Under the pieces are notes generated by a model. That model made no database searches. It saw only the letters and a program-made list of their open reading frames with translations, and was not told the origin of the DNA. A program made the translations under genes and the position numbers. This document shows positions 29,468 through 37,280 of a stretch of 47,469 nt of DNA, piece after piece (positions within the stretch are counted from its first letter, which is position 1; each line of letters starts with the position of its first letter). Where the stretch lies: contig JANYJL010000353.1 in assembly GCA_025361845.1 (NCBI GenBank), forward strand, positions 1-47,469. The letters are read 5' to 3'. The stretch comes from Rhizobacter sp. (GTDB lineage Bacteria; Pseudomonadota; Gammaproteobacteria; Burkholderiales; Burkholderiaceae_C).

Positions 29468-30775
29468 GTGAACAAACCTGACTTGATCGCCGCCGCCCCG
29501 CCCCTGAACCGCATCGCCGTCATCGGCGCCGGCCCCGCCGGGCTGATGGCCGCTGAGGTGCTGGCGCAAGGCGGCGCGGCGGTCGATGTGTACGACGCGA
29601 TGCCTTCGGTCGGCCGCAAGTTCCTGCTCGCCGGCAAGGGTGGGCTGAACCTCACGCACAGCGAGGCGATCAGCCCATTTCTCGGCCGCTATGGCGCGCG
29701 CCGCCAGCGCATCGAGCCCTTGCTGAATGCCTTCGGCCCAGAGGCCTTGCGCGCCTGGGCGCACGGCCTCGGCATCGGCACGTTCGTCGGCAGTTCGGGG
29801 CGCGTGTTCCCCGCCGACATGAAAGCGGCGCCCTTGCTGCGCGCCTGGCTGCACCGCTTGCGCGAGGCCGGTGTGCGCTTCCACATGCGGCATCGCTGGC
29901 TCGGTTGGGCGCCGCAGCCGAGCAGCTTGCGTTTCATCGCACCGCAAGGGGAAGTCACCATCGAATCGCCCTGCACCGTGCTCGCACTCGGCGGCGGCAG
30001 CTGGGCGCGGCTCGGCTCGGATGGCGCCTGGGTGCCGTGGCTCGTGCAACGCGGCATCGATGTCGCGCCGCTGTTGCCATCGAACTGCGGCTTCGATGTG
30101 GCGCGTGCGGAAGGCCCCGGCTGGAGCGAGCACTTTCGCAGCCGCTTCGCCGGCCAGCCGCTGAAGACGGTGGCGCTGTCCGTGGTTGATGCGAACGGAA
30201 CGGCGCTGCGCCAGCGTGGTGAATTCGTCATCACCGAACAAGGTGTCGAGGGCAGCCTCGTCTATGCGCTCTCAGCACCCGCGCGCGACTTGATCGTGCA
30301 ACAAGGCCACGCGGTCGTGCAGCTCGATCTGCTGCCCGATCGCGACGCTGATTTCGTGCGCGCCGAGGTGGCCCGCCCGCGGGGCGCGCGTTCCTTGTCC
30401 ACGCACCTGAAAAGCCGTCTCGGCATCGATGGCGTGAAGGCCGGCCTGCTGCATGAACTGTTGCCGCGCGAAGCCTTCGCCGACCCGACACGATTGGCCG
30501 AAGCCATCAAGGCCCTGCCGCTCAGGCTGGCCGCCGCGCGGCCGCTCGACGAAGCGATCAGCAGCGCTGGCGGCGTGCGCTTCGAAGCGCTCGACGAAGG
30601 CGTGATGGTGAAGGCTGCGGCGGGCGTGTTCTGCGCGGGCGAAATGCTCGATTGGGAAGCCCCGACCGGCGGTTATCTGCTCACCGCGTGCTGCGCCAGC
30701 GGACGCGCCGCCGGCCATGCCGCCTTGATGTATCAAAGCGCAGCAAGCCCTGTGGCACACTGCGCCGCTTCGTGA
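29468..30775 (+). CDS. FAD-dependent oxidoreductase, HI0933/BaiN-like (TIGR03862-type flavoprotein)
   Basis: Flavoprotein of the HI0933 superfamily, 435 residues from GTG at 29468. The FAD-binding motif [20 protein letters not shown] begins at about residue 15, followed by [19 protein letters not shown] (the family's conserved [11 protein letters not shown] loop) and the C-terminal FAD site [20 protein letters not shown] and [21 protein letters not shown]0933-type enzymes are poorly characterised; BaiN reduces bile acid intermediates in clostridia, and that activity is not implied here. The frame is open to 29306, but no ATG lies near the FAD motif and the upstream part overlaps the divergent DUF1223 gene. 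It ends 16 bases before tex, so the two are probably cotranscribed. Confidence 0.9.
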   Translation: MNKPDLIAAAPPLNRIAVIGAGPAGLMAAEVLAQGGAAVDVYDAMPSVGRKFLLAGKGGLNLTHSEAISPFLGRYGARRQRIEPLLNAFGPEALRAWAHGLGIGTFVGSSGRVFPADMKAAPLLRAWLHRLREAGVRFHMRHRWLGWAPQPSSLRFIAPQGEVTIESPCTVLALGGGSWARLGSDGAWVPWLVQRGIDVAPLLPSNCGFDVARAEGPGWSEHFRSRFAGQPLKTVALSVVDANGTALRQRGEFVITEQGVEGSLVYALSAPARDLIVQQGHAVVQLDLLPDRDADFVRAEVARPRGARSLSTHLKSRLGIDGVKAGLLHELLPREAFADPTRLAEAIKALPLRLAAARPLDEAISSAGGVRFEALDEGVMVKAAAGVFCAGEMLDWEAPTGGYLLTACCASGRAAGHAALMYQSAASPVAHCAAS

Positions 30776-30791
30776 TTCAGGCCCCCTCGTT

Positions 30792-33137
30792 TTGAACAAG
30801 ATTCTTCTGCAGATCGCCGCCGAGCTGAAGGCCCGGCCGGCCCAGGTTCAGGCCGCCATCGACCTGCTCGACGGGGGCGCCACGGTGCCCTTCGTCGCCC
30901 GCTACCGCAAGGAAGCGACCGAGGGTCTTGACGACATCCAGCTGCGTGAACTCGAGGTGCGTCTCGCGTACCTGCGTGAACTCGAAGAGCGCCGCGCCGC
31001 GGTGCTCAAGAGCATCGAAGAACAAGGCAAGTTGACGCCGGTTTTGCGCGCCGCGATCGAAGCTGCGCCGACCAAGCAGGAACTCGAAGACCTCTACCTT
31101 CCGTACAAACAGAAGCGCCGCACCAAGGCCATGATCGCGCGTGAAGCCGGCATCGAGCCGCTGGCCGACAAGCTCTTCGCCGACCCGACGCTCGTGCCGC
31201 TCATCGAAGCGGCCGCCTTCATCAATGTCGACGGCGGTTTTGCCGATGCGCAGTCCGTGCTCGATGGCGTGCGCGACATCCTCTCCGAGCGCTGGGCCGA
31301 AGACGCGGTGCTCGTGCGCAAACTGCGCGAGTGGCTGTGGGACGAGGCGCTGTTCCAGAGCAAGCTGATGGACGGCAAGGACGGCACCCACCCGGATGCC
31401 GCCAAGTTCCGCGATTACCACGACTACGCCGAGCCGATCCGCACCGTGCCCTCGCACCGTGCGCTCGCCGTCTTCCGCGGTCGCACGCTGGAGTTTCTCG
31501 ATGCGAAGCTCGTCATCGATGAAGAAGTCGTGCCCGGCCGCTTGACGCTTGCCGAAGGGCGCATCGCGGTGCACCTGGGCTGGAGTCACAACAAGCGCGC
31601 GGCTGACGACCTGATCCGCAAATCGATCGGCTGGACCTGGAAGGTCAAGCTGAGCCTGAGCCTGGAGCGCGACCTGTTCAGCCGCCTGCGTGAAGAGGCC
31701 GAGAAGGTGGCGATCAAGGTCTTCGCCGAGAACCTGCGCGACCTGCTGCTCGCAGCACCCGCCGGCCCGCGTGTCGTGCTCGGCCTCGACCCCGGCATCC
31801 GCACCGGTTGCAAGGTGGCGGTGGTGGATGCGACCGGCAAGGTGCTCGACACCCACACCGTCTACCCGCACGAACCGCGCAAGGATTGGGAAGGTTCGCT
31901 GCACATCCTCGGCAAACTCTGCGCGACGCACGGTGTGAACCTGATCGCGATCGGCAACGGCACCGCGAGCCGCGAGACGGACAAGCTGGCGGGCGACCTC
32001 ATCAAGCGCCTTCAACAACTCGCGCCTGCGGACGACGCCAAAGCGGCGATCGAAAAGGTCGTCGTCAGCGAAGCCGGCGCCTCGGTCTATTCGGCGAGTG
32101 AATACGCGAGCAAGGAACTGCCCGAACTCGACGTGAGCCTGCGAGGTGCCGTCAGCATCGCGCGGCGTTTGCAGGATCCGCTTGCAGAGCTGGTGAAGAT
32201 CGAACCCAAGAGCATCGGCGTCGGTCAGTACCAGCACGACGTGAACCAGAGCGAGCTGGCGAAGAGCCTGCACGCGGTGATCGAGGACTGCGTGAATTCG
32301 GTCGGTGTGGACCTCAACACAGCGTCAGCGCCCTTGCTGTCGCGCGTCTCGGGGCTGAGCTCGACCGTGGCATCCAGCATCGTGCGTTGGCGCGATGCGA
32401 ACGGTGCGTTCAGGAACCGCCAGCAGTTGCTCGCGGTCACCGGGCTCGGCGCCAAGACCTTCGAGCAGAGTGCCGGCTTCCTGCGCATCCGCAACGGCGA
32501 CAACCCGCTCGACCAGTCGGGTGTGCACCCGGAAACCTATGTCGTCGTCGAGCGCATGCTGGCCGCGGTGAAGAAGGCTGCTGCCGAGGTGATGGGCCGC
32601 AGCGATGTGATCCGCTCACTCAAACCCGAAGCCTTCGCGGATGACAAGTTCGGCGCGATCACGGTGAAGGACATCCTGGTCGAGCTGGAGAAACCCGGTC
32701 GCGACCCGCGCCCCGATTTCAAGGTGGCGCGGCTGGCCGATGGCATCGAGGACATCAAGGATCTCGTGGTCGGCATGACGCTCGAGGGCACGGTCAGCAA
32801 CGTCGCGCAGTTCGGCGCCTTCGTCGATCTCGGTGTGCACCAGGACGGCCTGGTTCACGTGAGCCAGCTCGCCAACAAGTTCGTGAGCGATGCGCGCGAG
32901 GTCGTGAAGACGGGCGACATCGTCAAGGTCAAGGTGCTCGAAGTGGACCTGGCGCGCAAACGCATCGCACTGACGATGAAGCTGGATGCGAAAGTGCCGA
33001 CGCGAGGCGAGGGCGGCGCGAATGCATTCCGGCCGGCGGAACGCGGCGAGCGGTCTTCGGGCGGTGGCCGCACCACCGTGGCCGCAGCTCCCTCGGCGAT
33101 GGAAATGGCCTTCGCGAAGCTGCAGCGCCCGCGCTGA
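30792..33137 (+). CDS. tex: Transcription accessory protein Tex (S1 RNA-binding)
   Basis: RNA-binding transcription factor related to eukaryotic Spt6, 781 residues, the full length. Order: N-terminal helical Tex domain (about 1-190, with [21 protein letters not shown] and [19 protein letters not shown]), the YqgF-like domain (about 325-450, [21 protein letters not shown]), helix-hairpin-helix modules (about 485-620, [13 protein letters not shown] and [21 protein letters not shown]), and a C-terminal S1 domain (about 655-725, [20 protein letters not shown]). The start is TTG at 30792 because no ATG is present and the homologous N-terminus ([20 protein letters not shown]) begins there. The last 50 residues are a Gly, Arg and Ala-rich tail. 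It follows the flavoprotein by 16 bases. Confidence 0.95.
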   Translation: MNKILLQIAAELKARPAQVQAAIDLLDGGATVPFVARYRKEATEGLDDIQLRELEVRLAYLRELEERRAAVLKSIEEQGKLTPVLRAAIEAAPTKQELEDLYLPYKQKRRTKAMIAREAGIEPLADKLFADPTLVPLIEAAAFINVDGGFADAQSVLDGVRDILSERWAEDAVLVRKLREWLWDEALFQSKLMDGKDGTHPDAAKFRDYHDYAEPIRTVPSHRALAVFRGRTLEFLDAKLVIDEEVVPGRLTLAEGRIAVHLGWSHNKRAADDLIRKSIGWTWKVKLSLSLERDLFSRLREEAEKVAIKVFAENLRDLLLAAPAGPRVVLGLDPGIRTGCKVAVVDATGKVLDTHTVYPHEPRKDWEGSLHILGKLCATHGVNLIAIGNGTASRETDKLAGDLIKRLQQLAPADDAKAAIEKVVVSEAGASVYSASEYASKELPELDVSLRGAVSIARRLQDPLAELVKIEPKSIGVGQYQHDVNQSELAKSLHAVIEDCVNSVGVDLNTASAPLLSRVSGLSSTVASSIVRWRDANGAFRNRQQLLAVTGLGAKTFEQSAGFLRIRNGDNPLDQSGVHPETYVVVERMLAAVKKAAAEVMGRSDVIRSLKPEAFADDKFGAITVKDILVELEKPGRDPRPDFKVARLADGIEDIKDLVVGMTLEGTVSNVAQFGAFVDLGVHQDGLVHVSQLANKFVSDAREVVKTGDIVKVKVLEVDLARKRIALTMKLDAKVPTRGEGGANAFRPAERGERSSGGGRTTVAAAPSAMEMAFAKLQRPR

Positions 33138-33193
33138 ATCCAGACCGGCGTCGAAATCAGCGCCCGCAGGCGCTCGGCTACAGTCCGCAGCGC

Positions 33194-34264
33194 ATGAATG
33201 CGCTGCACATCCACGCCGGTCCTCGCGCGCTGAAACACCTGCTTGAACGCGGCCTCGCACCCACCGACGTGCGCGTCATCCCCGCGGCGGCCGGCGGCCC
33301 CAAGGGCCTGGTGCTGAACCCGCTGGACCGCTACCTGTTCGGCGAGTGGCTCGCGGCAAGCGGCCAACCGGTGCACCTGCTCGGCGCATCGATCGGCGCC
33401 TGGCGCATGGCTTGCGCCTGCCTGGTCGATCCGGACGCCGCCTTCGCACAATTGGCCGAGGACTACATCCACCAAGACTATCCGCACGCACCCGGCAAGG
33501 CGCCCAAGCCGGCGGACGTGAGTGCGGTGTTCGGCGCCAAGCTGGCCGAGCGCTTCGGCGGGCGCGAGGCCGAGGTCTTGAACCATCGCCGCTACCGCCT
33601 GCATGTGTTCACCAGCCGTGGCCGCCATCTGCTGCGGCGCGACGCACCGCTGCGCACGCCGCTCGGTTACCTCGGCGCCTTTGCCACCAATGCCGTGAGC
33701 CGCCGTGCGATGGGCGCCTGGCTGGAGCGTGTGGTGTTTTCGGCGCCGGCCGAGCCGCTGCCGATCCCGCTGCACGACTACCGAAGCTGCAATGTCGCGT
33801 TGACCGCGGCGAACCTGCACCCGAGCCTGCTGGCGAGTTGTTCGATCCCGATGTGGCTGAACGCGGTGCACGACATCGCCGGCGCACCGCGCGGTGCCTA
33901 CTGGGACGGCGGCATCACCGACTACCACCTGCACCTCGACTACGCGGCCCTGCCCGAAGGCCTGGTGCTGTATCCGCACTTTCAGCGTTCGGTGATTCCC
34001 GGCTGGCTCGACAAACCGCTGAAGCGCCGCCACCGCGCCACCCCCTTGCTCGACAACGTGGTCGTGCTGTCACCGAACCCGGCCTGGGTGGCGCGCCTGC
34101 CGCGGGGCAAGCTGCCCGACCGTGCGGACTTCAAGCACTTCGGTGACGACCATGCGGGCCGCGTGGCCGCCTGGTCACGCGCGGTGCGAGAGAGCGAACG
34201 CCTGCGCGATGACTTCGCGGCCTGGGTGAATGGGACGAAGGCGTTCGAGGTGCAGGCGCTCTGA
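33194..34264 (+). CDS. Patatin-like phospholipase
   Basis: Ser-Asp dyad lipid acyl hydrolase of 356 residues. The oxyanion-hole motif is AAAGGPKGLVLNPL, the nucleophile elbow is LLGASIGAWRMAC (GxSxG), and the catalytic Asp lies in the DGG motif AYWDGGITDYHLH. The region between carries an insertion (NHRRYRLHVFTSRGRHLLRR) that is a beta strand typical of a group of proteobacterial patatins. There is no signal peptide, so it acts in the cytoplasm or is associated with the membrane. Homologues release fatty acids from phospholipids or neutral lipids; the substrate here is unknown. ATG at 33194 follows tex by 56 bases. The convergent glycine-zipper gene ends seven bases after its stop. Confidence 0.88.
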   Translation: MNALHIHAGPRALKHLLERGLAPTDVRVIPAAAGGPKGLVLNPLDRYLFGEWLAASGQPVHLLGASIGAWRMACACLVDPDAAFAQLAEDYIHQDYPHAPGKAPKPADVSAVFGAKLAERFGGREAEVLNHRRYRLHVFTSRGRHLLRRDAPLRTPLGYLGAFATNAVSRRAMGAWLERVVFSAPAEPLPIPLHDYRSCNVALTAANLHPSLLASCSIPMWLNAVHDIAGAPRGAYWDGGITDYHLHLDYAALPEGLVLYPHFQRSVIPGWLDKPLKRRHRATPLLDNVVVLSPNPAWVARLPRGKLPDRADFKHFGDDHAGRVAAWSRAVRESERLRDDFAAWVNGTKAFEVQAL

Positions 34265-34271
34265 AGCTTCT

Positions 34272-34958
34272 TCAGGTCCGGCCGTTGGCGGGTGCGGAGG
34301 TGCGAACCATCGGCGATTCGTCGGTCTTGTCGTTGCTGCGTGCGAGGCGCAGCTTCGTGCCCTCGACCACCACATGCGCACCGACAGCCAGTGCTTCGCT
34401 GCGCTGGAACGTGCGCGTGCTGCCGTCTTCCATGCGCACCTGCACGTCGAAGACGGTGACGCTGCGCGCGCGCTTTTCGATCTCGTGACCGGCCAGGCCA
34501 CCGCCGACGGCGCCGAGCACCGTCATCGCAGTCTTGCCATTGCCGCCACCGACCTGGTGACCGACCACGCCGCCGAGCACACCGCCGGCCACAGCGCCGA
34601 GGCCCGTGCCTTCGCCCTTTTGCTGGACTGCGTGCACCGCCTCGACGGTGCCGCAGGCCGCGCACAGCACGGCCGGGCTGGTGTGGATCGGCGTGGCCGT
34701 GTGAGTCCCGGCCGAGGGCGCCTTGTTCGCGTGCTGCTCGGGTTTGGTGGCCACCGCGGCGTTCGCGGGCACGGCTTGAGCGGTCACCGCGCTGCCGGTG
34801 AGCGTGTCGGTGTGCGGGGCCGTGGCCCGCATGATGAGGGCGCCCGCCGCCGCGGCCGCGACCAGGCTGAGCAGGCCGCCGCCGATCCACAGGGCGCGCG
34901 GAACGCCGCGCGTCGGCGTGGTGGTGGGAACGGAGGTGTCGAGGGTGTGAGTAGCCAT
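34272..34958 (-). CDS. Glycine-zipper 2TM domain membrane protein
   Basis: Protein of 228 residues from ATG at 34958, with one N-terminal TM helix (ALWIGGGLLSLVAAAAAGAL, about 23-42) and a Thr, Ala and Pro-rich linker. A short Cys pair (VLCAACGTV) precedes the glycine-zipper domain (about 120-165, GTGLGAVAGGVLGGVVGHQV and AVGGGLAGHEIEKR). A C-terminal small beta domain follows (VFDVQVRMEDGSTRTFQRSE and VEGTKLRL). This is the Rick_17kDa_Anti/PcP-like type, often a surface or envelope-stress protein. The frame extends ten codons upstream, but MATHTLD at 34958 is the likelier start. It is oriented away from the phytochrome operon, on the same strand and 142 bases downstream of it, with an intervening hairpin. 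Confidence 0.85.
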   Translation of the reverse strand: MATHTLDTSVPTTTPTRGVPRALWIGGGLLSLVAAAAAGALIMRATAPHTDTLTGSAVTAQAVPANAAVATKPEQHANKAPSAGTHTATPIHTSPAVLCAACGTVEAVHAVQQKGEGTGLGAVAGGVLGGVVGHQVGGGNGKTAMTVLGAVGGGLAGHEIEKRARSVTVFDVQVRMEDGSTRTFQRSEALAVGAHVVVEGTKLRLARSNDKTDESPMVRTSAPANGRT

Positions 34959-35060
34959 GTGCAGTCCAGAAGAAAAAAGTCGATTCACAACTAACGGGGG
35001 TTAACCCTGAATTGTTGACCAAGCCTGCAGCGCAGGTGTTTCTTGACGTTGCACACGTAA

Positions 35061-35083
35061 CGCCGCCCGCGGTCACGGCGGCG
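35061..35083 (-). terminator. Hairpin downstream of the phytochrome operon
   Basis: A seven-base GC-only inverted repeat (CGCCGCC at 35061-35067, GGCGGCG at 35077-35083) with a nine-base loop lies 17 bases after the stop of the last response regulator gene on the minus strand. It lacks a T run, so it is a weak terminator candidate only. Nearby, the palindrome GGGTTAACCC (34998-35007) sits upstream of the glycine-zipper gene and may be a regulator site, but no family is recognised. Confidence 0.4.
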
Positions 35084-35100
35084 CATGCCGGCCCAGGGCC

Positions 35101-35496
35101 TCACGCCGTGGTCGTCTCGCTGGCGACGGTCGGGATGTACGAGCGCACCTTCGCGGCGAAGGAAGCGATGTCGATCGGCTTGGCAATGTAGCCATCGCAC
35201 CCGGCCGCTCGCATCCTCGCTTCGTCACCTCGCATGGCGTAGGACGTGAAGGCGACGACGACGATCTGCTGCGTCTTCGGGTCGGCCTTGAGCTGCTGAG
35301 TGAATGCCAGGCCGTCCATGATCGGCAACTGGATGTCCATCAGGATCAGGTCGGGCCGGGAAACCATGATCTGCGCCGCAGCCCCCACGGCCTCGGGTGC
35401 CGACTCGAGGGCAAACCCGGCGGCGCCCAGCAGGAACATCGTCAGTTCGAGATTCATCGGGTTGTCGTCCACGATCAGAACGCGCGGTGGTTTCAT
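35101..35496 (-). CDS. Single-domain response regulator (DivK/CheY-like)
   Basis: Receiver-only protein of 131 residues. The acidic pocket is VLIVDDNPMN, the phosphoacceptor Asp is in DLILMDIQLPIMDG, the Thr switch is in VVAFTSYAMRGD and the Lys is in GCDGYIAKPID. All phosphorylation residues are present and no output domain follows. The last gene of the phytochrome operon, it starts three bases after the hybrid kinase stop. Its sequence is close to that of the receiver at 39696-40103 (shared LIVDDNxM, ILMDIQxPxMDG, AFTxxAxxGDxxxxxxAGxDGYIxKP), so one was probably duplicated. It may carry phosphate from the hybrid kinase to another partner. Confidence 0.92.
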   Translation of the reverse strand: MKPPRVLIVDDNPMNLELTMFLLGAAGFALESAPEAVGAAAQIMVSRPDLILMDIQLPIMDGLAFTQQLKADPKTQQIVVVAFTSYAMRGDEARMRAAGCDGYIAKPIDIASFAAKVRSYIPTVASETTTA

Positions 35497-35499
35497 CGC

Positions 35500-36813
35500 T
35501 CAGCCGGCCCGGGTTCGCTGGACGCGGTGCTCATGAGTCGCCAGATCGCAGGGCTCCGGCGAACCTGCGGGCTGATCCACCTCCGGCACGGCCGCGCGGG
35601 CGCAGGCTTCATCGGTTCCGTGTACCCGGTTGAGCAGCAGGTGGAACACGCTGCCCACGCCTTCCGTGCTGCGCACGCCAACACTGCCGTGCTGCGCCTC
35701 CACCAGGCGGCGCGTGAGCGCCAGGCCCAGGCCGGTGCCCTGGTGCTGCCGGGCGTGGCCGGCGTCGAGCTGCTGGTACTCGGTGAACAGGCGCGGCAGG
35801 TCGGATGCGGCGATGCCGATGCCCGTGTCTTCGACCTCGATCCGGAAGTGCGTGGCGCCCTGCGCACACGCACGCACCGTGACCCGGCCCCCTTCGGGTG
35901 TGAACTTGATGGCGTTCGACAGGTAGTTGTAGAGCACCTGCTTGAGCCTTCCGCCGTCGAGCATCAGTTCGCCGAGCAGCGGGTCGATGTCGGCCGCAAT
36001 GCCGATGCGTTTGCGCCGTGCGTCGGCCCGCACGATCTCGTTCGTTTCCGCGACGAGCATGGCCAGGTTCAGCGGCTCGGGGAAGAACTCGAACTTGCCC
36101 GACTCGACTTTTGACAGGTCCAGCAGGTCGTTGATCAGGCGCAGCAGATGCCGCCCGCTGCTGCCGATGTAGCCCAGAAATTGTTGGTGTTTGGGCGACT
36201 CGATCGGCACGCCCCCCGAATGCAGCAAGTCGGCAAAGCCGATGACGGCGGTGAGCGGCGTGCGCAATTCGTGCGACATGTTGGCCAGGAACAGGCTCTT
36301 GAGGCGGCCCGTTTCCTGGATCTGGCGGTTTTCGCCTTCGAGACGCAAGGCATTGATGCGAGCAGTCTCGGCCCCATGGCGCTGCACTTGCAGCGCCCGC
36401 GCCATGCCCAGCCGTTCGATCGAATTCTCGACCGCCTGGGTCAGTGTTTCTGGGCGCATCCAGGCCTTGCCGACGTAGTCGTGGGCGCCGGCGCGCAGTG
36501 CGGCGCGGCTGAGGCCGCGTTCGATGGAGCCGGTGAGCACGACCACGGGAATCTTCGGCAAGCCATCCGCATCACGCGGCAACTGGTTCAACACCTCCAA
36601 ATCGCCGGCATCCGGCAGGCCGAGGTCGAGCACCAGGCAATCCGGCAGTGGCAACTGCGAGCACAGACGCAGCGCAGCCGCCGCCGACGAGGCCTCGATG
36701 AACCGATAGGGGCGCGTGGCGCCCTGGAGCAGCGCGGCCTTGGCCTCGGCACGGTCGAGCGCGTTGTCGTCGACGATCAGCACGCACAGCGGCGTGGGGT
36801 CGGCGGCGTTCAT
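35500..36813 (-). CDS. Hybrid sensor histidine kinase with N-terminal receiver domain
   Basis: Cytoplasmic signalling protein of 437 residues from ATG at 36813. An N-terminal receiver (about 8-130, VLIVDDNALDRAEAKAALLQ, phosphoacceptor in DCLVLDLGLPDAG) is followed by a coiled-coil linker (about 140-195), a HisKA domain with the phosphorylated His in LANMSHELRTPLTAVIGFADLL, and a HATPase with N-box (LKQVLYNYLSNAIKFT) and G-boxes (VEDTGIGIAASDL, GTGLGLALTRRLV). There is no sensor or TM segment, so its input is presumably phosphate on its receiver. The start overlaps the stop of the upstream response regulator by four bases (ATGA), which indicates coupling. It is the likely relay step below the bacteriophytochrome. 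Confidence 0.93.
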   Translation of the reverse strand: MNAADPTPLCVLIVDDNALDRAEAKAALLQGATRPYRFIEASSAAAALRLCSQLPLPDCLVLDLGLPDAGDLEVLNQLPRDADGLPKIPVVVLTGSIERGLSRAALRAGAHDYVGKAWMRPETLTQAVENSIERLGMARALQVQRHGAETARINALRLEGENRQIQETGRLKSLFLANMSHELRTPLTAVIGFADLLHSGGVPIESPKHQQFLGYIGSSGRHLLRLINDLLDLSKVESGKFEFFPEPLNLAMLVAETNEIVRADARRKRIGIAADIDPLLGELMLDGGRLKQVLYNYLSNAIKFTPEGGRVTVRACAQGATHFRIEVEDTGIGIAASDLPRLFTEYQQLDAGHARQHQGTGLGLALTRRLVEAQHGSVGVRSTEGVGSVFHLLLNRVHGTDEACARAAVPEVDQPAGSPEPCDLATHEHRVQRTRAG

Positions 36814-37280
36814 GGGGCGGCCCCTGCGGATGAGGCCCTGCCGGCGACACCGGGCAGGACCACGCGGTGCAGCCAATAGTCGAAGATGCTCTCCAGCATG
36901 TGCAGGCATTCGCCGTGCTGCACGCCCTTGACGTGGTACGCGTTCGCCCCCGCGTCGTAGAAGGCGTCGCGGTCGCGCGGGTTGACGCTGGTGGTGCAGA
37001 TCACCGCCGGCATCGCGGCCAGCAAGGGGTTGCTGCGCACCTGCCGCAAGAGCGCCAGCCCGTCCACACCCCGCAGGTTGTAGTCGAGCAGCATGAAGGC
37101 GAAATGGCCGATGGGGCTGAGGGCGAGCAGGCCCTCGGCGATATCGGCGTCCGCAGCGCGAACCAGGCGATTGATCACATGGGCGCGACCGGCCGCCTCG
37201 ACCACGGTGTCGAAGTCGTCGTCGGAGTCCTCGACCACCAGCACCGGGCGCCGACCGGCATCGATCCGCTCATGCGACAT
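36810..37280 (-). CDS. Response regulator, Rcp1-like (phytochrome partner)
   Basis: Receiver-only protein of 156 residues. VLVVEDSDDDFDTVVEA provides the acidic pocket, FMLLDYNLRGVDG the phosphoacceptor, VICTTSVNPRD the switch Thr and YHVKGVQHGE the Lys. The VEDSDDD motif and longer C-terminus (FDYWLHRVVLPGVAGRASSA) are characteristic of Rcp1-type regulators that pair with phytochrome kinases. Its start lies inside the end of the phytochrome gene (11-base overlap) and its stop overlaps the hybrid kinase start. This places it as the direct phosphate acceptor of the bacteriophytochrome. Confidence 0.93.
   Translation of the reverse strand: MSHERIDAGRRPVLVVEDSDDDFDTVVEAAGRAHVINRLVRAADADIAEGLLALSPIGHFAFMLLDYNLRGVDGLALLRQVRSNPLLAAMPAVICTTSVNPRDRDAFYDAGANAYHVKGVQHGECLHMLESIFDYWLHRVVLPGVAGRASSAGAAP

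Noticed and set aside
34998-35007. GGGTTAACCC palindrome near the glycine-zipper gene as an operator.
   Set aside because: Only ten bases and no matching second site or regulator; reported only as a note.
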